From the NCBI RefSeq assembly GCF_037038585.1, contig NC_092526.1, positions 36,841,501 to 36,905,500 of the forward strand: 64,000 bases of DNA, written 5' to 3'. This document shows positions 53,301-64,000 of this stretch, in pieces; the first letter of the stretch is position 1; each line of letters begins with the position of its first letter. The stretch comes from Patagioenas fasciata (Eukaryota > Chordata > Aves > Columbiformes > Columbidae). The position numbers and the translations under genes are program-made. The notes under the pieces were generated by a model that was not told where the DNA came from, did no database searches, and worked only from the letters and a program-made list of their open reading frames with translations.

Positions 53301-56300
53301 CTGAGATGAGGCTGGGAGGGGGAGAAAAGGAATTACTTCATTTTTTGGCCCGAAGCTTGACTGGAGTTAAAGGGTTGGAGAGTATCTGATTACTTCAAGG
53401 TAATTACATTGTTAATAAAAAGTAGATTTAAAAAAACAGTTATTTTCTATAACCTACTTAGTTTTCAGTGGTCTGATCAGAATGCATTTCCAGCATGCAT
53501 TAGCCTACTAAAATAGAATGTAATTTAAAACTACATTAATTAATCAACTGTACAAAGCTAAGTTCATTTATTAGTGTGGAGCAGATGTTCTCATTTCTTC
53601 CTACTTGGGAACCTGTGCCTTAACTGTTACTGCCACTTTGCTGGCACAACAGTTTCATCAGTCTCTCATCTCCTTAGAATATCAATGACCTATTTATAGT
53701 GACAGGTATAAGATGTGGAAAGCAAAATGCTGGTCACACTGTATTCACTGTGTGGAGCGGTACTGTAATCCCTTTTGTGAAAGGGGGGTGTCTGTAAAGA
53801 AAGTGGTTCTGGTACTTCTCAGACTGCTTTGCTTCTCTTGGATTTTTCAGATCGAGTTTTGAACAGAAAAGGTATTTATAATTTCTAGTTAAATAACTGG
53901 CAGCTTCTCTTCCTTGCCACAGCTGCATGATTGCAGCCTGTGCAGACTTTCTTAACTGCGGGAGCAGCATGCTTGCAGTGCAGTGAGCACTGAAGTGTAA
54001 GCGACTCGTATTTCGGAATGACTGGTGCATACATAACCCTCTGCTTTTACACTTGCACCCAGCAGCAGCACCGTGCTGACCCAGTTCATTCACAAGGCGT
54101 TCATTTGTTCTTTGTTTACTTTAGGTCTTGCTAACCACAAACATTTTGGTTTTCTTAGGTGACTGTGAGGCAGGTTTTCTGCAGTTGTCACAAAAGTATT
54201 CGTGTGGTGATAATCTTGGAGAGACACTGTTGCTGCTTTTGTTGTCAGCATTATTTAAACATCTGACTGCTCTGTCATTAGAGGTGGCAAAATAGATCTT
54301 TAGTACTCATTCATTATGCATTTGCCACACAGATACACTGTAAGACTGAGTTGGCAAACTACTCTGGGTGTTCTTCCAGCTGCTTGGTCAGCCTGATCCT
54401 GAGCTGCATGTGAACAGAAGCGAGTGTGGCATTCCAAATTCGGATGGAAAGCTCTGCTCCACCCTTGCAGGCTGGCCCTGGCAGACCAGCACTGAACCAG
54501 CTGTGACGGCTTCAAGTAGCTGAGCGGATGTCACAGGGGCTGTTACGGAGTCAGCAAGTTAGTTGTGGTTTGGTTTTTTACTCTGAGTCAGGTTAGATGG
54601 AGTTTTTCTGGAGCTGCCCAGAGCTTACTGAAGTTCACAGAAGCTATCATCAGTTTGCACATGGCAAATCTGGCATGTTATGTTTCTGTGGGTTGTTGAG
54701 AATCAGGAGTGCCTTGAAGATTGGCAGGAGTATTCCAGAGACACTCTATTCAAAGTTAGTGCAGTGGGTGGGTGAGACAGTTCCTGGTAGTACAAGCAGG
54801 TATATTCTACTCCTGCTCAGTGCGGCATTTGTGTGTTGAAGTAGATGCACAGACCATTTTTACTGCTTCAGACATTCCCTGTGGGTGGCATGTGAAGATG
54901 TTTACCTATGACAAATTTGCCTAGGTGGTGACTGCAACCAAAGTATGTGTTCGGGCAAACAACAGGAATGAATCTGTCCTGTGGAAATCGGAGTTAGCAG
55001 TAACTGTAATCTTTTCAGGGGTTCTTGGTGTACTTGTGGTCTTGGAGGTCTGACTGCTCTGGTGTTAGATCCTGTGGTAAATTTATTTGTGAGGGTACTA
55101 GTGTGGGGGAAAAAAAGCCATGAAACGCCAAAAATTTGGGACTGTGTCCACACCTGCGAGAGTCCCTGACTGCTTTTGTTTTCTTGTGTAATTTTCAGCA
55201 GTCAGCTGGGTGAATAATCATATTATTTCACCTCCTTTCCATGCAGAAAATTGGGGACTCGTACCGTGGCTATTGTGTGAGCGAGACAGAATTAGAAAGT
55301 GTTCTAACGCTACACAAGCAGCAAACACAGAGTGTGTGGGGGACACGCCAGTCTCCAAGCCCAGCCAAACCCGCCACACGGTTGATGTGGAAATCTCAGT
55401 ATGTCCCATATGATGGGATCCCCTTTGTCAATGCAGGTAACTAACTTTTCTTTTAATAACTGCTTTCAAAATTTCAACATCAGTTGCCAGCTGGCCATAA
55501 AGAAGTATCTTTATGGTGTTCGTAATGTTGATGAAGTCAAGGCAGAAACAAAAAAGAGCAACTGGGCACCTCTGTGACACAGTCTGAAGGAGCTTGTTTC
55601 CCTGAAGCCACAGGCTTATGTTTTGTTGTGATTATTTCCTTTTGTTGTTTACAAATAAATTAGTTCAGTAGCATTTGATGGGCTGCTTGTGATGAGATTT
55701 TTAGATGATGGTCCCATCTGTTCTGTCAGTATGTGGAAGTTCACAGATGGGTAAGAGTTTGTTTGAGTGTTCTTGCCTGACTTGGAGATCCTTTGAAGAC
55801 TTTGTTCCACAGGAGCCAATAAGCTATTTAAAGAACACCCTTTAAAAAAATAACTAAATTTTAAAAGCAAAATAAAGGTCAACTTACCTCAGCAGAGATA
55901 TTTTTTTTTAATGACTGTGCAGACTTCACAGGTTGGTAATTACATATTTAGCTCATGCATTACATGTATGAAATTACTGAGAGCTCATTTGGATATGAAG
56001 TGAACAGGTTTTAATTGTTGCATAGAGATCATGAATGACTGGAATGTAGGTTATGTGCTTTTTTCTTTTATTTATTTCTTTGCCATTTTCCCCAAAGTAC
56101 ATATGAGACATCTTTAGTTTCCTATAAGATCTACCTGATAATTGGGTTGCCCTACAGTAAGATATTTAGAGAAAAAACACACATAGATTTAGTTTTTATT
56201 TGAAGTGTTGTACACTAATAGAGACTCAGATTATTAAGTTGTAATATTTTTTTTTTCTTTGCTGAGACCCCCCCAAGCAGGCATTTTGTGTATTTGTAAT

Positions 56301-59300
56301 GTGTTACTTTTCCAGTATGTTTAGGTTTAATTTACAGTTCCTCCATGAAAAGCACTCATTAAAATCCTTTACACTTGTAGCACAGAGGCTGGAAATAGGC
56401 TTTACTGAACAGCAGTTTAAATACCAGATAACTGAGTTCTGAGCTGTGCAGGACAGAAGTGATGTTCTCAAGGAATTCATCCCTTTGGCATAAGTGAAAC
56501 TGACCTGTAATACCTTCCGTGCTGTGCCTCAGCCAGAGAGAAATAGAGAGAAGCTGGGTAGCTCCCTATAGTGTAAAACATGCACTAATCATAAAAATTT
56601 GTATTTTTGTTTTTAATAAGAGTTTTTGAATGGTTGATACTTTTTTTAAAACAAGGGCCCCAACAAATTGCTTTTGAGATTCATATTAGCGATGACTAGC
56701 TTAAAGCTGTTGAAGTCTTTTAAATTGTAGAACTTCAATTTTGTTTGCAAAAAGAAACAAGCTATCAACAAGTATGTATAACAAAGAAGATATGTTTGTT
56801 AGACATACTCTTTTAAATTTCTTATTTATTTGCATTGGAGTTTTTAATTTATTTTAAAATTTTTTTACCTTTTTATTTGGCACTCCAAGGCAATAAATCA
56901 TTAGGTACCTAATGAAAACACATTATGTTACTATTGTGATACTTAAAACAGTTTTGGTTGTGTCACTTGTAGTATAGATAGCTCCTTGCCTGCACACTGG
57001 AGTACATGAAATTATATGTATAAATAAAACATAATTAAACATGACGTGGAATAAATTTGGAAGAAGTTCCCTTCTTGACCACTTCAGTGCTATGCCTGTT
57101 ACCCCTTTTGTTAGAGGTCTGCCTGGAAGAAATAACTTAAGTTTAAAGCTAAACAATATTTGTTTAAACCTGTCTGGTTTTGTGTGGGTATACCATACGG
57201 AAACGGTGTTATTTTGCAATGGGACAGGTCAGACTTGCAGGTAAGAATTTATAGGACAGCATGATCTGTACTATTGATTTAAGACAGGAGGCTGGAAATA
57301 GCTGCTGACCTTTTATTTCAGCTGTGGATCTTCGTGGTTATTTGGGAGATTCTGCTTCTCTTATGTTTATTATCAGCATTGTAAAGTATTGGTGTTCACC
57401 AGAGCAGAATCCAATATTTTACCTTCATATATGTTGCAGGAGTGTTGTGAGGTATAAGAAGTTTGGGAAATGCTTTGAAAATGTTCTGTGTTCCTTACAT
57501 GCTGTGAGAGAAACATTTGCACTTAAGTGTTCTGCCTTCTCAAGAGTCTGATGGTAAACAGAAACAACTGGTTTGGATCTTTTCTATTTTCTGTAGTTAC
57601 TTTTTTACTTCAGTGGTTGCTTGTATAAATAGTGTGCATTCTTTCTGTTCCCAGGAAGCAGAGCCATTGTGATGGAATGCCAGTATGGGCCAAGGAGGAA
57701 AGGCTTTCAGCCCAAAAAAGCTGGTGAGCAGGAAAGCACCTCTGGCCATCTGTATAAAGCCACGTGTCCAGCAAGGTAAGAATTCTCTGTAAAGTTAGAA
57801 GAGCTACTCAGCATCCTAAGAAAGTGTTCCTTCTGTGAGACTTGATATGCCCATTTGGGGGTGGTAGCTCATGTGCACTGTAGCTCATAACTTTGTCTCC
57901 TCAATAGCTTGAAGTTGATAATTCATTCAGAGGGAAGGAGGAAATGCTGCCTGTTACACTGAGTAAGGCTGAGATTTGGTAGGTTGCCTGGAGGCAAAGT
58001 AACAGTACATCAGGATATGAAATACAAGTGGAAATCATTCTCTAACTAAGCATTGGTTAGTTATTGTGGTGTCCTTTAGTGACTATTTTTGGTCCTAAAA
58101 CTTTGTCATCTTATTTGTTGTTTTTCCTTCAGGCTTTTAATTGCACTCTTATCAGTCAGTCATACTAATTTACCAGATGTCGTATTTGCTGAAGGAATTA
58201 CAGTTCTTCCTGTTCACTGGAGACTTTCTCCTTATCCATCACTAGTGGTTTGTTCCCTTGAGCATCCTCCTGGGTGCTTGTTTGGTTTTTACTGAGCTAG
58301 GAGTGTGTTTTACCTCCACAGTTCTAGGTATGTACGTGCTCAATTCTGGCCTCAAGCTGGGTGAACTACAGCCTGTTCAGAAACAGTCTTGTGTTTTTAA
58401 TACACTGAGGAACAGAGGATTTTTGCTGAGGTACAAAATCACTCTGGTCAAGTGGCCTCCAGACTGGAACAGAAGTGTATAGATCTGTGTCCATCTGCAT
58501 CCTGCTCTGTTGGATGCAATGTCCTTAACAATTCTACAGTTATTTTAGAATCTCCTCCCCTCCTGCAACACTCTGCTTGAACTTTTTCTATACTAATATC
58601 TGATATGAATTAAACGGGTTTTTTGCCTTCCCCTGAGGGCAAAGTGTATTGAAGGAGATTTTTTTTTTTATTCCCTCCCAACCCTTGGAAGGATCTATAT
58701 TAAAAAGGTTCAAAAGTTTCTGCAATACAGAGTTCCTACTGACCCTAAAATTGACAAGAAAATCATAAGAATGGAGCAGGAGAAAGCATTCAACATGCTG
58801 AAGAAGAACTTGATAGATGCTGGCGGTGTTCTCAGGTGAAACTTCCACTTTTTTTCTGTATCTTGACAAATGAAGCAAAAAGAGAGCAATAATTTACCTG
58901 GTTTGCTTTATTTTTTACATAGTCACTGTATTAAGGCTCTTGCTTAGTATCAGTAGTAAAAAATCCCACAATGTCAGGGAGATTTCTGTGGCTCTGGAGT
59001 ATTTAGTTTGGTAAAAGTGTTCAGCTCCAAGCTGTGGAATTTCAGTACATGTTTTCATGCCATGCAGGAAATAGATAGAAATAGTTGTATTATTTGGGGG
59101 TTTGAGCTGGTTTATTTTGCATGGAAAAGTGTGACAGGACCCTGAGCTCTAAAAGGCAATATCTTCCAAATCAGGGGCTGTGAAAACTTTCATCGCTCTA
59201 GTGTGGTTGTTTGTAATTGTCACACTGTTCATTTTTTTGCCTTTGCTTGAGAATTGTGTGTAGAAACTATTTCCTTCTTGCCAGGTGGTATGTACAGTTA

Positions 59301-61104
59301 CCCACTCAGCAAGCCCACCAGTATCATGAAATGGAAACTTCTTGCCTCCCTTCTTCACCCTCCCATTTTTCCGTGTCTTCTCCTGAGGAGGAGGAGGAAG
59401 TTGTTAGAGATGAGAACTGTGCTTTGCCTTCCCGACTTCATCCTCAAGTGGCAGACAAGATTCGAGAGCTGGTGTCTCAGGGAATAGAGCAGGTCTATGC
59501 AGTGAGGAAGCAACTAAGGTACAGAACCATCTGGCATACTATTGGTCTGTAGTGCTATATCTACTTTTGCTTTTGGTTAATTTGTTTGCAATGAAATGGC
59601 AGCGCCGATACATTACTGCATATGTTTCCCGTACGTCTTGAGAAACTGTTTTTCCCAGATTTTGCCTTCTCTTTCCATTTTCTTGTAGGTAGCCACTAAG
59701 AGCTGCTAACCTCTTTGCAGTTAGTTGAAAAAAATGCACGTTTTTTTAGTTCCATACTCTGTAGCAGATGCACAAAGAACTAGGTCAGGTCATCTAGTTT
59801 ACTCTTGTCTCATGATTGCAGCAAGGGGAGGGAGAACTATAACAGATGGAAATAGCACAATATATTTTAAATATGCATATTTTAATGTCCTTTAACGTTG
59901 CAGAAAGTATGTGGAAAGAGAATTATTCAAGCCCGATGAAGTGCCGGAAAGACACAACCTGTCCTTCTTCCCCACTGTGAATGACATCAAGAACCACATT
60001 CATGAAGTGCAGAAGTCCCTGAGGAATGGCGAGATGGTGTATAATTCAGAAAGTATCCCAGCAACAGTACGTTGACCTTCATGTTTCATTTTTGGAGTTA
60101 AACACTGGAAATCTTATTTTTTTACTTTTACCACTTAGCTGGTTTTCATCCAGAATTCTCTATGACTTTATATTTCCACCAGCAATATTTTCAGTGGAAT
60201 ATCTGGCTGAGCAAGACTGGATTAAATATGAATAAAACCTTCTGACCTTATTTGGTATTTATCTCATCAGCATTAGATTGCCATTAGTTGATTGACAAAT
60301 TGTACAATACTAGCACTTCATGATGACTGCATGAACTGGAAGCCACGTGGTGTAGAAAAATTGACACACGTCAGAAAATTTTATTTGTGGCTTTGTCATT
60401 GTCTGTGTTTTTGAGAAGTTACTACTAATTTTCCACATCTGAAAAATGGGGATGAAGTATGTCTCAGGTGCAGTCTAAACTAGGGCTTGCACAACATTTT
60501 GAATGTGTAAAAATAAATGCACTTTATAGCCAGTAAGCATGAAGTGGATAATTCAGAATGCTCAGTAACTTCTCTGTGTTGCTCCTTAATTTTCTTCTAC
60601 CTATTGGGTAATAAGGGATGTACAGTGATCCTAATGTTCTGAGTTATGATTTAAAATAAGCTTTGACAAACCGTACTGTTAACTCATACAGTGTCATTAG
60701 TCTTTTCTCTCTACTACACTGCTCTTGGTCCAGGTGAGTGCGAGATACGTGTTAGTCAGCCAGACGGTTTGACTGTTTTCTATTTCAAAGTCTTTGAACT
60801 TTCATGAGCAGACTTTAGCCTTCTGGTATAGTGCATGTTAAAAATTGTTTTACATTTGTTTGTTTGTTCATGTTTCTTGTAAGCCAAGAGCTCCCAAAAC
60901 GAATGGCTATAAGAAAATCAGAAAGTGTAGTTTTAGCCACTGTTTTGCTCTGAGTCCTGTACTGAGCCCATGTTCCTGTGACAGACAAACTTCCGCCTTT
61001 CTGAGAACTGAGATCTTTTTCCTTTCAGCTGCAGTGGACCACAGACAGTGGGAATGTTCTCACAGAAACGGTGACTGTTACGTTTGCCTCACCACCTTCA
61101 GATG
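44339..61104 (+). CDS. CARF: CARF, calcium-responsive transcription factor, 5' partial (11 coding exons)
   Basis: CARF (formerly ALS2CR8) is a nuclear activator of neurons that binds the calcium-response element CaRE1 of the BDNF promoter. The coding exons are 44339-44449, 46063-46284, 47383-47503, 49289-49418, 50991-51075, 55247-55436, 57655-57775, 58692-58834, 59285-59518, 59904-60066 and 61029-61104. They give 532 residues in one frame; human CARF is about 725. The N-terminal 220 residues are diverged, but [11 protein letters not shown] and SSYILHPQ are conserved. Residues 224 to about 510 are the ALS2CR8 core, nearly identical to human: [90 protein letters not shown]. The start is [15 protein letters not shown]. 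The acceptor of exon 49289 (GAAAG) is chosen because it keeps the frame into DVSEEK. The C-terminal exons lie beyond the window. Confidence 0.96.
45701..45727. repeat. TTTG/poly-T simple repeat
   Basis: Several TTTG units run into a T-run, within the first intron between CARF coding exons. Simple sequence only. Confidence 0.7.
50113..50220. repeat. A/C-rich low-complexity tract
   Basis: A run of A is followed by repeated ACCAAC, AACAAC and CAAACAAA strings, almost without T. It lies in the CARF intron before the exon at 50991. It resembles the tract in WDR12 intron 2. Confidence 0.7.
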
Positions 61105-61687
61105 GTAGGACTGCATTAATATCTTGGCTGTCTCCAAATGTGATTTGTTTTATTAACTGTGTTATACAAGTTTCCTTCCAGAGGTCGCTGCCATGTTCTG
61201 TCACTTAGCTGAACTTAAGGAGGATTGTTTTATGTGTCTGTTTTGACATACATTTTTTTTAACCGCTTGACTGCATGTGTGAAAAAATACGTGTAGTTGT
61301 GATGGGTTGGCAGAAGTATGAAAATTATAAATTTGGCTTTTATTTAGCATCTTTGCGCAACTGAATATTTTAACACGATGGTTATGTGGAAAGCACGTTT
61401 TTCCTTGGATGAAGGTGCTAACACCACCTGTGTATAGAGAATTAAGTTCTTACTGAGCAGAAATATCTGTCAGGGCACACAATACCCAGAAGCCAACTGG
61501 GTACTTGAGTTGCTTGATGGTTTGTGCTTTGCACGTGCTTAAACGTTGTGTCAAAAAGGACTTGAATGCATATTGGGTTTCCTGTTTCTCACAAAGTCAT
61601 TGGCTTGATGAGTTCCACTTGTAGGATCAGGCCCTGAACAACGAATGCTGTGTTTCTGTTGTCAGAATTGAAAGCACTCTTTTCCAT

Positions 61688-61752
61688 TTTTCTTAATCCT
61701 TAGATCAGAAGTAGACCCACAGGTGTGGAGTGGCAGCAGAGCTGTGAGATAC
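61688..61752 (+). repeat. 65-bp dispersed duplication, copy 1
   Basis: The sequence from TTTTCTTAATCCTTAG to GCAGAGCTGTGAGATAC matches 63890-63954 at 60 of 65 positions by eye, without gaps. The flanks on either side do not match. The family is unknown. Confidence 0.85.
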
Positions 61753-62587
61753 ATTTCTTCAGTTCTTTATGTGGTATAACTTCTTTATGAATGCATGAGG
61801 CCAAAGTAGCATCTCTTCCCAGCAATTGCTGGGTATTAAACTTCCTCCCACTCCGCTGCAAAACCAGAGTGTAGATGTCTATAGAAACTTGGTTTTATGC
61901 ATTCACAGTCAAAGGTCTGTCTTTTTGCAAGGTGCTGGTTAACACTTTTTCCTAAACCAAAACACAGGTGTTTGTAACTAGATCTACTTGCTGCCCACAT
62001 AGTTACAATTACACACAGGGAGAGATGCTCTGCTGGATCATGGTGACTGATAAGAAATTTAAAATTAGGTTATTCTGCCCTTTTCCCCAGGTTTCAAAGA
62101 TATTTTGCCAAAAAAAACTTTCCAGCATGCTTGTGGATGCTTTCCCTATCCCTTGTTTTAATAAGTTTGATATGAAACTCATCAGAACAGTTGTTGGCTT
62201 TTAGCAGGGATATGATTGCAGCAAGGTGGAAGAACCTAATTTTTTGCATACATTAAGATAATGCTGCAGACTTCTTAGATGTTTTGAATCTCAGTGGCAA
62301 TGCCAGCGTGTTCCATCATTTAATTGGAACATGGTCTTGGGTACTTTTTGTTCCAGACAGCTGATGGAGAAGAGAGGTAAATTTTTAGGCTCAGTCTGAA
62401 TAGTGTCCCTCTATTTTGGAAATTTCTTGCTTTTTAGGAGAAAAGGAAATTTGCAATACGAGCAGACATACTGTGCTTAAGTTTGCATGTCTATGTTAGC
62501 ATTTCTATTGCTGCACTTTTATGGGAAGACAAGGAATAGTTGTGTTTTCAACAGCTGTGACAGAGCTCAGCAGGGATGACTTTCCTG

Positions 62588-63035
62588 GGGCAACAAAGAT
62601 GATTAAGGGAGTGGAGCATCTCCCTTATGAAGAAAGGCTGAGGGAGCTGGGGCTCTTTAGTTTGGAGAAGAGGAGACTGAGGGGTGACCTTATTAATGTT
62701 TATAAATATATAAAGGGTGAGTGCCACGAGGATGGAGTCAGGCTCTTCTCAGTGGCAAACAATGATAGGACAAGGGGCAATGGGATCAAGCTGGAACACA
62801 AGAGGTTCCACTTAAATTTGAGAAAGAACTTCTTCTCAGTGAGGGTAACAGAGCACTGGAACAGGCTACCCAGGGAGGTTGTGGAGTCTCCTTCCCTGGA
62901 GACATTCAAAGCCCGCCTGGACACCTTCCTGTGCGACCTCACCTAGGCGTTCCTGCTCCAGCAGGGGGATTGGACTAGATGATCTTTTGAGGTCCCTTCC
63001 AATCCCAAACATACTGTGATACTGTGATACTGTGA
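62588..63035 (+). mobile_element. CR1 LINE, 5'-truncated 3' end, comparatively well preserved
   Basis: The element begins near GGCAACAAAGATGATTAAGG and keeps an open ORF2 C-terminus that includes [20 protein letters not shown] and [20 protein letters not shown], ending CDLT at 62943-62946. The CR1 3' UTR follows, with a tail of three ATACTGTG-like units ending at 63035. Of the four related copies it has the longest uninterrupted frame, so it looks younger, though it lacks nearly all of the element. It lies in the last visible CARF intron, sense to the gene. Confidence 0.93.
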
Positions 63036-63889
63036 CTTTCGGTGTGAACTGTCTGAATGCTGGAGAAGGTTCAGGAAGACCAGTTCTTGGTTTCTCTGTC
63101 TTTCATAGGTAATTTTCTAAGGCAAAGTAGCCTGTCAAATGTGTAAACATCCATCCAGTGACCAATACTGAGTTTTAAAGGAAGCTAGAGAATTGGATTT
63201 GTTTAGTTTTCTGCACATGTGCACCAATTCAGTCAATATAAGCAGACATTCTAATTGCAGCATATCTTGCCTTTACTTAAATATGTGGGTATGTGTTTGT
63301 ATACATTGTGAACACCTATTTGTAGTTGTGCTACAAGTTTAAGCAAAAAAAAAAAAAAGAACCTTGACTTTAAAAAAAATCAGCTCTCCTTAATGTATGT
63401 AGCAAAGGAAAACAACACTGACTTTTCAAACTGTTGTTGGTACATGTTTATTTTCATTTCAGTTTGTGCCGAATGAGGACAAATTTACATTTAAGAAATC
63501 AAACGATAACAGCACCAAAGCCAGCTGTTTGTTTTCTTGTTGTGCAGAAGTCCGTATCTCCATGTGATGCAGCTTTTCTCTTCTCTCCTGTGTTAGAATC
63601 ACTGTAACCATCACACTTAAGTGTGTTCCCTTTGCCATCTTAAAATTGCAAGTGAGATTAAATACCTGTATTTATATACTTTTTTCATACTGAATGCCCA
63701 TGCAGTGTAAGGAGGGGCGAGATCAGGAGCTGAACTATTCATTTATTCCTAGGCATGTTAGTGTAGAGTACAACTTATAGGAAGAGATGGCAGTTCTTTC
63801 TTTATGTGAACATTCACATATGCATATGAGATCTCTGTATAGTATTAAAAAGAGCCTAAATATTTTAAGTCGTTCTGTTCAAGGAGATC

Positions 63890-63954
63890 TTTTCTTAATG
63901 CTTAGAATAGAAGTAGAGCCACAGGTGTTGAGTGGCAGCAGAGCTGTGAGATAC
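63890..63954 (+). repeat. 65-bp dispersed duplication, copy 2
   Basis: Partner of 61688-61752, in the same orientation and 2.2 kb downstream, on the other side of the CR1. The flanks are unrelated. Confidence 0.85.
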
Positions 63955-64000
63955 TCTATAGAGTGTATCTTATGGTCAGTTGTGATAAAGAGTGAGAGTT

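Larger units (their letters stand above)
61105..64000 (+). other. CARF: CARF intron running off the window
   Basis: After the exon ending at 61104 (donor GTAGGA) I find no further CARF exon. In human, the protein continues with about 190 more residues. The stretch holds a CR1 (62588-63035) and two copies of a 65-bp sequence (61688 and 63890). A candidate acceptor at 63463 (TTTCATTTCAG) leads quickly to a stop in the required phase, so I do not call an exon there. Confidence 0.6.

Noticed and set aside
63464-63567. Possible further CARF exon after TTTCATTTCAG
   Set aside because: In the phase required by the preceding exon it hits a stop within a few codons, and the peptide does not resemble the human continuation.

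Overview
This window is ordinary nuclear DNA of a bird. The genes are spliced with GT-AG introns, promoters lie in CpG-rich islands, and the interspersed repeats are mostly 5'-truncated CR1 LINEs ending in short ATTCTGTG/ATACTGTG-type tails, which is the avian pattern. I cannot name the species from sequence alone. I found no prokaryotic feature, no CRISPR array, no identifiable endogenous retrovirus and no new biochemical system.

Layout: (1) 16-1236 (+) carries the last two coding exons of DIP2A, followed by a long 3' UTR with three AATAAA signals. (2) 5982-6766 (-) is the complete two-exon coding region of S100B, convergent with DIP2A. (3) 6.8-13.8 kb is a gene-poor spacer with a CR1 and an unclassified repeat pair. 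(4) 14026-22678 (+) is LSS, lanosterol synthase, 22 coding exons reconstructed to 769 codons in one frame, starting in a CpG island. (5) 22.7-29.5 kb is intergenic, with two old CR1 relics. (6) 29941-39277 (-) is WDR12, 13 coding exons giving exactly 423 codons, convergent with LSS. (7) A GC-rich bidirectional promoter near 39.3-39.45 kb, with a strong ZNF143-type motif, separates WDR12 from CARF, and a GC-rich minisatellite sits just inside the CARF side. (8) 44339-61104 (+) holds the first 11 coding exons of CARF (532 codons). The gene runs off the window in an intron containing a CR1.

The genes do not form a pathway. DIP2A, S100B and LSS are human chromosome 21q22.3 genes, and WDR12 and CARF are human 2q33 neighbours. 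The LSS-WDR12 interval therefore joins two conserved-synteny blocks, in line with the known mixed 21q/2q ancestry of chicken chromosome 7. S100B directly beside LSS also differs from the human order.

The most unusual structures are a near-perfect 45-bp inverted repeat with a 6-nt loop in WDR12 intron 3, a minisatellite whose units each carry splice-donor-like and splice-acceptor-like strings, an unexplained 65-bp duplication 2.2 kb apart in the last visible CARF intron, and a dispersed repeat that forms part of the LSS upstream region. Exon borders were placed by eye from reading frame, splice dinucleotides and remembered human orthologues.
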